A stretch of DNA of 64,000 nt from the NCBI RefSeq assembly GCF_900142565.1, contig NZ_FRBH01000007.1:186001-250000 (forward strand), read 5' to 3'. Numbering within the stretch: the stretch's first letter is position 1; every line of letters begins with the position of its first letter. The position numbers and the translations under genes were made by a program. This document shows, one piece after another, positions 19,144-26,841 of this stretch. A model generated the notes under the pieces. The model saw only the letters and a list, made by a program, of their open reading frames with translations. It was not told the origin of the DNA and did not search any database. Source of the DNA: Chishuiella changwenlii (GTDB lineage Bacteria > Bacteroidota > Bacteroidia > Flavobacteriales > Weeksellaceae).

Positions 19144-19303
19144 GAGCCTACTTAAAATTCATCTAATAATTTGTTTATGTCTCTTTTTAGCGATAAAATC
19201 GTTAAATTTCTCATGATAGCTTCCGGCTATCCTTGCAAAATTTGCCTATTTATTTCTCAAAATAAACTATAAACAGTTTTATAATATAAATTTAAGTAGG
19301 CTC
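19144..19303. mobile_element. MITE-like element bounded by 13-bp inverted repeats
   Basis: GAGCCTACTTAAA at 19144-19156 and its exact complement at 19291-19303 bound a 160-bp non-coding segment. Inside are three small hairpins (19191-19201; 19215-19231, stem GATAGC/GCTATC; 19235-19245). The minus strand holds a 28-codon open stretch ending next to the left repeat, the position of a transposase C-terminus, but it is too short to trust. It is probably a non-autonomous or decayed insertion element next to tRNA-Arg. No clear target-site duplication was seen. Confidence 0.5.
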
Positions 19304-19383
19304 TAAATAATTGAAAACTTGTTGATTAAATTTCAGTTAAAAAAAAGTTATTAAAAAACTAGGTTTTTAGCAGAAAAGTGCTG

Positions 19384-19391
19384 TATATTTG
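19384..19391 (+). promoter_or_regulatory. -7 element for tRNA-Arg
   Basis: TATATTTG followed by CAGTC, 40 bases upstream of the tRNA. Nearly the same 13 bases precede the other tRNA-Arg and tRNA-Phe. Confidence 0.65.
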
Positions 19392-19431
19392 CAGTCGAAA
19401 ATAATGAAAACCTATTCATAATTTTCTAAAT

Positions 19432-19505
19432 GGCCGAGTGGCGCAACTGAATAGCGCACTTGATTACGGCTCAAGAGGTTACAGGTTTGAATCCTGTCTC
19501 GGTCA
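19432..19505 (+). tRNA. tRNA-Arg (anticodon ACG)
   Basis: A 74-nt cloverleaf. Acceptor stem GGCCGAG/CTCGGTC with one G-U pair, D stem GCGC/GCGC, anticodon stem CTTGA/TCAAG with loop TTACGGC (anticodon ACG, A34 presumably modified to inosine), T arm ACAGG/CCTGT with TTTGAAT, discriminator A. CCA is not encoded. The identical gene occurs on the minus strand at 61039-61112. Confidence 0.95.
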
Positions 19506-19506
19506 C

Positions 19507-19543
19507 AAAAAAGGCGTTAACTATTTTAGTTAACGCCTTTTTA
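19507..19543 (+). terminator. Terminator after tRNA-Arg
   Basis: An 11-bp stem GGCGTTAACTA/TAGTTAACGCC flanked by A and T runs starts 2 bases after the tRNA. Confidence 0.85.
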
Positions 19544-19607
19544 TTTTAGAAAAAAAATGTCAAATATTTTCATATTCGACATTTGGTATAAATTTAAATG
19601 TATTATT

Positions 19608-20192
19608 TTATTGTTGCTTATTCGCTAAACGCTTTCTAATTGTACTTACAAATTCCTTAGAAACACCTAAATATGAAGCAATATAATATTGCGCTACACG
19701 CTGCGGAATCGTAGGATATACTTTTATAAATTCAAGATAACGATCTGTAGCAGGTTGCGAAATTGTTTTTACCAAACGGTTTTGAAGTGTTACTACATAA
19801 CGTTGCATCATCATTCGGAAAGCTCTTTCAAACTTCGGTACTCTCTGCAATAATTCCTCTTTCGTTTCTGGAGTTAACATATAGATCTCAGTATCTTCCA
19901 ACGTTTCTATAAAAATCTTTGAAGGTGTTTTATTATTAAAAGAATCAATATCAGTAATCCACCAGTCTTCAACGGCGAACAGAAGTGTTACTTCAAATCC
20001 ATTTTCATCAAGATAATACGTTCGTATACAACCTTCTTTTACAAAACCTTCAAACTGACAAATTTCTCCTTCGCGTAGAAGATGTGTTTTCTTAGGAAAT
20101 GTCTGAAGAGTCAGTAAATCTTCATAAATTTTTTCCTCCTCAGCCGTTAAACTAACAAATCGAGAAATGTTTTTAATGATATTTTGAAACAT
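19608..20192 (-). CDS. Crp/Fnr-family transcriptional regulator
   Basis: A 194-residue regulator. Residues about 20-115 form the cyclic-nucleotide-binding-type beta-roll (LREGEICQFEGFVKEGCIRT, LLFAVEDWWITD), but without the standard cAMP phosphate-binding motif. The C-terminal winged helix is RVAQYYIASYLGVSKEFVST. This subtype is common in Bacteroidota and often controls a neighbouring small-molecule stress operon. It is the gene nearest the tRNA and points the same way as the antiporter, esterase, GNAT and dioxygenase genes, so it may regulate that set (inference). The effector is unknown. Confidence 0.85.
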   Translation of the reverse strand: MFQNIIKNISRFVSLTAEEEKIYEDLLTLQTFPKKTHLLREGEICQFEGFVKEGCIRTYYLDENGFEVTLLFAVEDWWITDIDSFNNKTPSKIFIETLEDTEIYMLTPETKEELLQRVPKFERAFRMMMQRYVVTLQNRLVKTISQPATDRYLEFIKVYPTIPQRVAQYYIASYLGVSKEFVSTIRKRLANKQQ

Positions 20193-20307
20193 AAATTTAT
20201 TTTACGGGTGCAAATTAGGAAAAAGTGTGTAAACTTTATTCTTTAGAAGTTCACTTCCTCCGTATTTTTGTTTTCTAGTCACCATTCCGTCAAAAAATTG
20301 GTTTATA

Positions 20308-21918
20308 TTACATATGTCTATTTCCAGTAATTTTTAGCTCATTCAAATCCAATTGAGATTCAGCTTTTCTTATTTCATCATCACTGAATTCCTTTTCGCG
20401 CTTAATTTTAAAAAGTTCCTTTCGTTGCAATGCAAAAATATCAAGCATAATTTCGTGATATTCATTCAGATCGTTTCGTCTATTGGTACACATTTCCAAT
20501 GATTCTAGATGACTTTGTTGTTGTTGAATATCATTTTCAACGGTATTTTTAAAATTCTCTACCAGACTGTTTGTTTCTAGATTAGATGAATACTTTTCAG
20601 TTAATCGGTTAATTGAAAGATTATTCAATCTGATTTGAATACTTGCCTGCTGTTCATGAGACGGGAGAATAGGATCCAATTCACCAATTTTAGTCAATTT
20701 AATAATCAACGGAAGTGTTAAACCTTGAAAGACTAATGTCACAAAAATAACTACAAACGTGATAAAAATAATCAGATTCCTCATAGGAAAAGCTGTCTCG
20801 CTATTCATCATTACAGGAATTGACAAAGCAGTTGCTAGTGATACAACACCACGCATTCCTGCCCACCCAATAATTAGAGGATTTTTCCATCCTGGATTTG
20901 GAGATTTTCTTTCTTTTTTGCTCAACCATCTGGGTACATGAGCCACAGGATAAATCCATAAAAGACGCACTACAATTACAATTAAACTGATGATTAAACC
21001 ATATTTAATACCTTCCATTACAGAAGTTTCACCTAAACCATTTATAATATCAGGAAGTTCTAAACCTATCAAGACGAAAACCAGTACATTCATTACGAAA
21101 ATCAATGTGTTCCAAACACCGGTCATATTTATTCTCGTTATTCCAGTCTTGAAAATCTCATGTGAACGAAACGACATAAACAGTCCACCACTTACTACAG
21201 ACATTACTCCAGAATAATGGAAATGCTCTGCAGCCAAAAATAAAACATAAGGTGTAATTACTGTTAATGCAGCATCAATTGCAGGAGTTGTTGGCAAAAA
21301 CCGATGAATAGCGTAAAAAACGTGTGCTCCTGCAATTCCGACAACAACTCCCATTCCAGCCACTAAAAAGAATTGTCCTGTAGCTTCCTGCATCGAAAAT
21401 ACTCCCGTCATCACAGCTACTAAAGCAAATCTGAAAACGATAAGAGATGAAGCATCATTTATAAGGCTTTCTCCTTCCAACATTGCAATTGTACGTTTCG
21501 GAACTTTAAGACCTTTTAAAACCGTTGTTGCTGCAATGGCATCTGGTGGAGAAACAATTCCGCCTAATAAAAACCCCATTGCCAATGTAAATCCAGGAAT
21601 TAAAGCTTGTGAAGCGAATGCTACAACAATAGAGGTTATAAAAACCAATCCGAAAGCAAGTGATCCAATGGTACGTTTCCATTTCCAGAAATCATTCCAC
21701 GAGGTATACCAAGCAGCTTCATACAATAAAGGAGGGAGAAAAATAAGAAAAATAATATCAGGATCTAGTTGTAAAACCGGAACTCCCGGAATAAAACTGA
21801 TTCCTAAACCTGCTAATACCAAAAATATAGGATAAGCAATTCTAATGCGTTGTGCCAACATTACTAGGAATATTACGACAATTAAAAGTCCGAGAATTAA
21901 AAGGAGTTTTTCGTGCAT
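20308..21918 (-). CDS. Na+/H+ antiporter, CPA1 family
   Basis: A 536-residue monovalent cation:proton antiporter with about 12 transmembrane helices (residues 1-415) and a cytoplasmic helical tail (about 420-536). Family motifs are visible: SPPDAIAATTVLK (residues 123-135) and the ion-binding GESLINDASSLIVF with Asn154-Asp155. WAGMRGVVSLATALSIP is the conserved late segment. It exchanges cytoplasmic Na+ or K+ for H+. In other bacteria such antiporters accompany electrophile-detoxifying genes because acidifying the cytoplasm protects against electrophiles, which fits the neighbouring Mhq-like genes (inference). It starts 54 bases after the esterase stop on the same strand. Confidence 0.93.
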   Translation of the reverse strand: MHEKLLLILGLLIVVIFLVMLAQRIRIAYPIFLVLAGLGISFIPGVPVLQLDPDIIFLIFLPPLLYEAAWYTSWNDFWKWKRTIGSLAFGLVFITSIVVAFASQALIPGFTLAMGFLLGGIVSPPDAIAATTVLKGLKVPKRTIAMLEGESLINDASSLIVFRFALVAVMTGVFSMQEATGQFFLVAGMGVVVGIAGAHVFYAIHRFLPTTPAIDAALTVITPYVLFLAAEHFHYSGVMSVVSGGLFMSFRSHEIFKTGITRINMTGVWNTLIFVMNVLVFVLIGLELPDIINGLGETSVMEGIKYGLIISLIVIVVRLLWIYPVAHVPRWLSKKERKSPNPGWKNPLIIGWAGMRGVVSLATALSIPVMMNSETAFPMRNLIIFITFVVIFVTLVFQGLTLPLIIKLTKIGELDPILPSHEQQASIQIRLNNLSINRLTEKYSSNLETNSLVENFKNTVENDIQQQQSHLESLEMCTNRRNDLNEYHEIMLDIFALQRKELFKIKREKEFSDDEIRKAESQLDLNELKITGNRHM

Positions 21919-21972
21919 AGTTTTATTTTTTTTAGATGTCAGACGGCAAGATGCTAGACTTACACTTAGTGT

Positions 21973-22593
21973 TTATTTAAAGATAATAGAATTAGCTAAT
22001 TCAATTTGCTCTTGATTTATAGAATGTCCAAAATTAACATAGACTTTCTCTGTAACATCAGCATTCATTTCTCTCAAAATATTGGTTGTAGCATAAACTC
22101 GTTCCACTGGAACGTGGAAATCAGGGTTGCTCGTTCCTAAGAAAATTGGAGTTTGTGCAAAATCACCTTTGTAATTTTCACGATTAATTTTTTCACCAAT
22201 AACTCCACCTATAATGGCAACTGCACCACCAAATTTTTGAGCATTTCTTGCTAAAAATTCCAATGTTAAACACGCTCCTTGTGAAAACCCGAAAAAGTAA
22301 ATGTTTTCAGCTTTAATCCCTGCATCCAAAGCAGTTTGGACAGTTTTTCCTACTGTCTCGATTGCTGATGATAACCAAGGTTCGTTTTGTTCTGTTGGTG
22401 CAATGAATGAAAAAGGATACCAAGTTCCGTTCGTAGCTTGTGGTGCCAATAAGGCATAATCTTCCACATTCAAATGCTGAGATAAACTCAAAATATCTTG
22501 TGCACTTCCGCCTCTTCCATGAATCATGATTAAAACATTTTCTGCTTCATTCAATGATTTACCTCCTGTTTTTATATCTAAAATATGACTCAT
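21973..22593 (-). CDS. Carboxylesterase/phospholipase-type alpha/beta hydrolase (MhqD-like)
   Basis: A 206-residue compact serine hydrolase. The oxyanion segment is LIMIHGRGGSAQDIL, the nucleophile is Ser104 in GFSQGACL, the acid is Asp158 in GTSNPDFHVP and the base is His190 in FGHS. The size and motifs match the carboxylesterase 2 / MhqD family. In Bacillus, MhqD acts with the dioxygenase MhqO in resistance to hydroquinones. Here the MhqO-like gene lies about 0.4 kb upstream on the same strand with a GNAT between them, so a joint role in quinone breakdown is a reasonable inference. Cytoplasmic. Confidence 0.87.
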   Translation of the reverse strand: MSHILDIKTGGKSLNEAENVLIMIHGRGGSAQDILSLSQHLNVEDYALLAPQATNGTWYPFSFIAPTEQNEPWLSSAIETVGKTVQTALDAGIKAENIYFFGFSQGACLTLEFLARNAQKFGGAVAIIGGVIGEKINRENYKGDFAQTPIFLGTSNPDFHVPVERVYATTNILREMNADVTEKVYVNFGHSINQEQIELANSIIFK

Positions 22594-22656
22594 TTTATCT
22601 GTATTATTTTAGTTGATGGTATTTTGTTAACTGCTGATAATTTAATTTATAGCTTA

Positions 22657-22953
22657 TTAAGCTTCTTCTTTGAACCAAACGTCTTTGTATTCTTCGGGAT
22701 TTCGTTTGAATTGTGCATGAACGTATGGGCAAAGCGGAACTATTTTTAAATTATTCTCTCTGGCATAAGAAACCAGTTGATTTAATAATAATTTCGCAAA
22801 ACCATTTCCTGCGTATTCGTCATCAACCTCGGTATGATAAACAGTTAATTTATCTTTTATAACCGAGATATCCATTTTACCTGCTTTTTTATCGTCTGAG
22901 AAAAGTTGAACTTCACCTCTTACATTTCCTAAAACTACTTTTGTTGTTTCCAT
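22657..22953 (-). CDS. Small GNAT-type N-acetyltransferase (YjdJ-like)
   Basis: A 98-residue protein of the short GNAT group. The acetyl-CoA-binding segment is VDDEYAGNGFAKLLLNQLV, where the expected R/Q-x-x-G/A loop reads YAGNGFAK. The C-terminal LKIVPLCPYVHAQFKRNPE is the highly conserved end of this subgroup, with a Cys in LCPYV. Its acceptor substrate is not known in any organism I can name. It lies between the dioxygenase and esterase genes, all on the minus strand with gaps of 54-63 bases, so it is likely part of the same transcript. Confidence 0.88.
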   Translation of the reverse strand: METTKVVLGNVRGEVQLFSDDKKAGKMDISVIKDKLTVYHTEVDDEYAGNGFAKLLLNQLVSYARENNLKIVPLCPYVHAQFKRNPEEYKDVWFKEEA

Positions 22954-23007
22954 ACTATTTTTTTGCTTATTGCTAAGATATATTGTTTGTGAAATTTGCG
23001 TAATGAC

Positions 23008-23940
23008 CTATGATAACTTAGGTAATACTTCTTCGATTCTTGAACGTAATGGCTCGTGCTGTTTTGGAAGTTTTAAGTTAGTCCCCAATTCATCTAAAGG
23101 CTCATCTACAGTGAATCCTGGATTGTCAGTTGCAATCTCGAATAAAATACCTCCTGGCTCACGGAAATATAATGAGTAGAAATAATCTCTGTCGATTTTA
23201 GTCGTGATATTTAATCCTGCTGCAACTACTTTTTCACGAAATTCCATTAAAACTTCTTCATCTTTTACTCTAAAAGCAACGTGATGATTAGTTCCTGCCG
23301 CGTTTTTTCCTGACTGGATTTCATCATTCTCAATAATATCAACAATATTAGCTGTTTCAATAGCATTGGTTGCAAATCTGTATCTGTCACCTTCCTTTTT
23401 TTGTAAATCGTATCCGAAAATATCTGTCAATACTTTGATGGTAGGAGCTGCATTTTTCAGTGTTAAAGTAATATTGTGAAAACCTTTCAAACCATTTTCA
23501 TCTTTAATATCATCAGTTACCCAAGGTTTTCTGTCATCTGCTGTTGAAGATTCGATGAACTGTAATTGTAAACCGTCTGGATCTTGAAATGAAATCAGTT
23601 TTTCACCAAAAATCTCTCCTTCTTCAAAATCTACATGAAATTCTTGAAGTCTATTTTTCCAAAATTCTAAGCTACCTTTTGGAACTGAATATCCGATATG
23701 TGTTGCCAAACCCGATCCGTTAGTTCCTTTACTAATTCTCTCCCAAGGAAAGAAAGTTAGGATTGTTCCTGGAGTTCCTTCTTCGTTTCCGAAATAAAAG
23801 TGATACGTAGTTGGATCGTCAAAGTTGACAGTTTTCTTTACTAATCTTAATCCTAAAACCTGAGTGTAAAAAGCTAAATTTCTATTTGCGTTTCCTGCGA
23901 TTGCTGTAATGTGGTGCAATCCTAATATTCTATTTTCCAT
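23008..23940 (-). CDS. Ring-cleaving dioxygenase, VOC family (MhqO-like)
   Basis: A 310-residue protein of two VOC (glyoxalase/extradiol dioxygenase) halves. The first starts at GLHHITAIAGNANRNLAFY (metal-ligand His at residue 9 or 10) and the second half carries GTNHHVAFRV and the ligand glutamate in GGILFEIATDNPG. These supply the His-His-Glu Fe(II) site. Close relatives are MhqA/MhqO, which open hydroquinone or catechol rings and are induced by quinones. It is the first gene of the minus-strand set with the GNAT and esterase. A TAnnTTTG element lies 27 bases upstream. Confidence 0.9.
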   Translation of the reverse strand: MENRILGLHHITAIAGNANRNLAFYTQVLGLRLVKKTVNFDDPTTYHFYFGNEEGTPGTILTFFPWERISKGTNGSGLATHIGYSVPKGSLEFWKNRLQEFHVDFEEGEIFGEKLISFQDPDGLQLQFIESSTADDRKPWVTDDIKDENGLKGFHNITLTLKNAAPTIKVLTDIFGYDLQKKEGDRYRFATNAIETANIVDIIENDEIQSGKNAAGTNHHVAFRVKDEEVLMEFREKVVAAGLNITTKIDRDYFYSLYFREPGGILFEIATDNPGFTVDEPLDELGTNLKLPKQHEPLRSRIEEVLPKLS

Positions 23941-23967
23941 TTTGTTTATTATTTAATTTTGATATGA

Positions 23968-23975
23968 CAAATTTA
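23968..23975 (-). promoter_or_regulatory. -7 element for the dioxygenase operon
   Basis: TAAATTTG on the minus strand, 27 bases before the dioxygenase ATG. Confidence 0.45.
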
Positions 23976-24204
23976 TGACGAGTGAAAATGCTACACATTT
24001 AACTAGTTTAATAAATCACATTTCTATGAATTTAATTTTGAAAGAATATTACTTCTATATAAAAACGATATTCAATACTATAATGATACTTTTTAAAACA
24101 GATAATCTTAGGTAGTTCGAATTTTGGAAAAATGCTTTTAAAATTTTTTTCCATTAAAATATACGAAATTAAACTAGATTAATTTTTACGTGTTTTGGCT
24201 GCTA

Positions 24205-24212
24205 TACATTTG
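24205..24212 (+). promoter_or_regulatory. -7 element for the haloperoxidase-type hydrolase
   Basis: TACATTTG matches TAnnTTTG, 39 bases before the ATG at 24252. Confidence 0.5.
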
Positions 24213-24251
24213 CTAAAGAATTAAAACAATTAACATTTAAAAAATATTATT

Positions 24252-25073
24252 ATGAGCACATTAAAATTAAAAGACGGAACAGAGATTTTTTATAAAGACC
24301 AAGGAGAAGGACCAGTATTAATGTTTCACCATGGGTGGCCATTATCATCTGACGATTGGGATGCACAAGTAATTTTCTTTCTTCAGAGAGGTTACAGAGT
24401 AATTTCTCATGACAGAAGAGGGCATGGTCGTTCTAGTCAAGATATTTATAATCATACAATAGAGCAATATGCTTCTGATGTTGCAGAGTTGGTTGAATTC
24501 TTAGGTTTGAAAGATGTTGTTCACATCGGTCACTCTACGGGAGGAGGTGAAGTTATTCGTTATGTTAACAAATATTCTAAAGGAAGAGCTAAAAAAGCAG
24601 TTTTAATAAGTGCAGTTCCTCCAGTAATGGTAAAAAGTGAAAGCAATCCTGATGGAGTTCCAATGGAAGTTTTTGATGGAATAAGAGAGCAGACCTTGAA
24701 CAATAGAAATCAATTTTATATTGACTTAACTTTCCCTTTCTACGGTTATAATAGAGAAGGTGCCGATATAAAAGAAGGTGTACAAAGAAATTGGTGGAGA
24801 CAAGGAATGATGGGTGGTATCGTAGCTCATTATGATGGAATAAAAGCATTTTCTGAAACTGATTTTACTGAAGATTTGAAAGCTGTGGATATTCCTGTTT
24901 TGGTTCTTCATGGTGAAGATGACCAGATTGTTCCAATTGAAAATTCTGCAATAAAATCTGCAAAACTGTTGAAAAATGCAAAATTGATTACATACCCAGG
25001 TTTTTCTCATGGAATGCCAACTACGGAGCACGAAACGATTAATAAAGATCTTTTAGAGTTTATTAAAGAGTAA
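24252..25073 (+). CDS. Alpha/beta hydrolase, cofactor-free haloperoxidase/arylesterase type
   Basis: A 273-residue cytoplasmic alpha/beta hydrolase. The oxyanion segment is FHHGWPLSSDDWDAQ, the nucleophile is Ser95 in GHSTGGGEV, the acid lies in VLHGEDDQIVP (about residue 223) and the base in GFSHGMPTTEH (about residue 252). This matches bacterial non-heme chloroperoxidases/aryl esterases, which work as esterases or perhydrolases in vivo. The natural substrate is unknown. It is transcribed divergently from the MhqO-like set and ends at a terminator that is part of the 81-bp direct repeat described below. Confidence 0.92.
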   Translation: MSTLKLKDGTEIFYKDQGEGPVLMFHHGWPLSSDDWDAQVIFFLQRGYRVISHDRRGHGRSSQDIYNHTIEQYASDVAELVEFLGLKDVVHIGHSTGGGEVIRYVNKYSKGRAKKAVLISAVPPVMVKSESNPDGVPMEVFDGIREQTLNNRNQFYIDLTFPFYGYNREGADIKEGVQRNWWRQGMMGGIVAHYDGIKAFSETDFTEDLKAVDIPVLVLHGEDDQIVPIENSAIKSAKLLKNAKLITYPGFSHGMPTTEHETINKDLLEFIKE

Positions 25074-25081
25074 TTAGAAAT

Positions 25082-25162
25082 AAAAAGCTCATCAATTTTG
25101 ATGAGCTTTTATATTTCTATATATTTTCTTCTAGTATTTCGTTTTCATTAGTTGGTTTAATA
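25082..25162. repeat. 81-bp direct repeat, left copy (contains a terminator)
   Basis: Bases 25082-25162 match 31259-31339 with one difference (T25132 versus C31309). The first 30 bases are a hairpin terminator (AGCTCATCAA/TTGATGAGCT) for the hydrolase gene. The last bases form the stop codon and final Tyr codon of the OYE gene. In the right copy the same bases encode the C-terminus of a membrane protein, so the left copy is likely the derived one. Confidence 0.93.
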
Positions 25163-26254
25163 CAACTCAAAATCTTTTAATTCCGCAGTTGGTCTTAAAG
25201 TTTTCTCAGCGTCAAATTCTTTTAAAGGACGTCCTTCCTTTATTTTTAATGGAAAGTCGTGGTTTGCTAATGCAGATTTGCCAATCGTCACTAAATCTGC
25301 TACTCCTTCTGAAATGATTGATTTTGCCGAATTTTCTGAATCAATTTTACCATTTAATAAAATAGGTATTTGCAAAGTTTTTCTTGCAATCTGAGCCAAT
25401 GAAAGAATTTCAAGGGTTTTATATTTATTAGTATCAAAAGCAGGAGCTGTAGCATCAAATTCAGTTAAATGAACATAATCAACTCCGGATTTTTCAACAG
25501 TTTTAAATATGAACTCCGCTTCTTCTTCATTCTTCCATTTATGAAAATAATCATTAACTTTTCCTTGAGAAAGTCTTATTCCAACAACAAAATCATGGCT
25601 AACATTCTTTTTAATTTCCTTAATAATATCAACATAAATTCTCAATCTATTTTCAATATTGCCTCCATACTCATCATTTCTGGTATTACTATATGGAGTA
25701 AGAAATTGGTCTAGAAGATAACCATTTGCACCATGAATCTCGACTCCGTCAAAACCTGCAATCTCTGCGTTCTTAGCAGCTTTAACAAAAGAATGAATAA
25801 TTTCATTAATATCATTTTTAGAAGCAGATTTAGGTATAGCATAATTACCATTTCCAAAATAGAAATCCAATTGTTGCCCTTTTGGTTGTACTGATGAAGG
25901 CGCAATTGTTTCGTTTAAATAATAATTGCCTTGAGAAAGACCTCCTGAATGCTGAATTTGCATAATAATTTTTGCACCATTAGCTTTCACATCATCAACA
26001 ATATTTTTCCATCCATCAATGTGTGTATCTAAAGCTATTCCCGGTTGTAATCTATAAGTCTGACTGTATTTTGTATCAATATAATTTCCTTTCGTGATAA
26101 TCAATCCAAAACCTCCTTTTGCAAAACTAGTATAATAATTTTTCATTTTTTCAGTAGGAATTCCATCTTCTGTTGCACTAATTCTGGTCATTGGAGCTAA
26201 AGCAAATCTGTTTTTTACATTTAAATTTCCAATTTTAAATTCATGAAATAACAT
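25157..26254 (-). CDS. Old yellow enzyme family NADH:flavin oxidoreductase (alkene reductase)
   Basis: A 365-residue FMN-dependent TIM-barrel enzyme. It opens MLFHEFKIGNLNVKNRFALAPMTRI and contains IMQIQHSGGLS, the substrate-anion-binding EIHGANGYLLDQFL (His and Asn four residues apart) and TPYSNTRNDEYGGNIENR. The family reduces C=C bonds of alpha,beta-unsaturated carbonyls, nitroesters or quinones with NAD(P)H and protects against electrophiles. Length is normal, but the last codon and stop lie inside the 81-bp repeat, so the C-terminal tail may have been set by the insertion event. It is divergent from an HxlR regulator that probably controls it. Confidence 0.93.
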   Translation of the reverse strand: MLFHEFKIGNLNVKNRFALAPMTRISATEDGIPTEKMKNYYTSFAKGGFGLIITKGNYIDTKYSQTYRLQPGIALDTHIDGWKNIVDDVKANGAKIIMQIQHSGGLSQGNYYLNETIAPSSVQPKGQQLDFYFGNGNYAIPKSASKNDINEIIHSFVKAAKNAEIAGFDGVEIHGANGYLLDQFLTPYSNTRNDEYGGNIENRLRIYVDIIKEIKKNVSHDFVVGIRLSQGKVNDYFHKWKNEEEAEFIFKTVEKSGVDYVHLTEFDATAPAFDTNKYKTLEILSLAQIARKTLQIPILLNGKIDSENSAKSIISEGVADLVTIGKSALANHDFPLKIKEGRPLKEFDAEKTLRPTAELKDFELY

Positions 26255-26320
26255 AATAATAACTCTTTATTTTGTACAAAATTACACTTGAAAAAACTTA
26301 TTAATGCTAATTACAACCAC

Positions 26321-26347
26321 TTGTCTGTTACGAACAATTTTGTCTGT
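26321..26347. promoter_or_regulatory. Candidate HxlR operator (direct repeat)
   Basis: TTGTCTGT occurs at 26321-26328 and again at 26340-26347, 19 bases apart, in the 149-bp OYE-hxlR divergent promoter. No binding data; assigned by position and repetition only. Confidence 0.35.
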
Positions 26348-26403
26348 CGTCGATTAAGATATACAAATCATGATTTTGTAACTTTGTATATAATTTAGAG
26401 AAA

Positions 26404-26772
26404 ATGAGTAATAGAAAAGAAAATTCGACTTATTCTATCAATGAAAAAATTGTTCACGAAGAATGTGACCTAATTTATGCTATTAACAAATTGGGAGGAA
26501 GATGGAAACTTTATATTCTGAGCAAATTAGAAGGTAGAAAGATGCGTTATAAAGAGCTACGAGATGAGATTCATCCGATTACTGAAAGAATGCTGACACT
26601 GCAGTTAAAAGCCTTAGAAGAAGATAAACTTGTTAAACGAACAGTCTATGCTGATGTACCGCCAAGAACAGAATATGAACTGACTGAATACGCAAAAAAA
26701 CTAATCCCGATTTGGAATTCTTTAATTGAATGGGGAGGAAGTCATAAAGAGATTATGAAAGAAGATTTATAA
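26404..26772 (+). CDS. HxlR-family winged-helix transcriptional regulator
   Basis: A 122-residue regulator of the HxlR/DUF24 family: EECDLIYAINKLGGRWKLYI begins the core, followed by GRKMRYKELRDEIHPITERM as the DNA-reading helix-turn-helix and VPPRTEYELTEYAKKLIPI as the wing and dimerisation end. Cys21 falls at the position of the redox-active cysteine of quinone-sensing members such as YodB, although the usual CP is CD here. Divergent placement beside an old yellow enzyme strongly suggests electrophile-responsive control of that gene (inference). Confidence 0.92.
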   Translation: MSNRKENSTYSINEKIVHEECDLIYAINKLGGRWKLYILSKLEGRKMRYKELRDEIHPITERMLTLQLKALEEDKLVKRTVYADVPPRTEYELTEYAKKLIPIWNSLIEWGGSHKEIMKEDL

Positions 26773-26841
26773 TTGATGAACTTAGAGTAAATAATTCTAA
26801 GTTCATCAATTAATACAAAGACAAAAACCATGAAGAGAATG

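Larger units (their letters stand above)
23941..24251. other. 311-bp divergent promoter region
   Basis: No gene is visible. It separates the dioxygenase set (-) from the haloperoxidase-type gene (+) and holds one TAnnTTTG element for each direction. The rest is AT-rich with no clear operator. Confidence 0.5.

Noticed and set aside
19159-19246. 28-codon open stretch on the minus strand inside the MITE-like element as a transposase fragment
   Set aside because: Too short and without a recognisable motif; kept only as a hint.
20759-21835. Open frames on the plus strand opposite the antiporter
   Set aside because: Antisense to a strongly conserved gene, with low-complexity products; shadows of the real frame.
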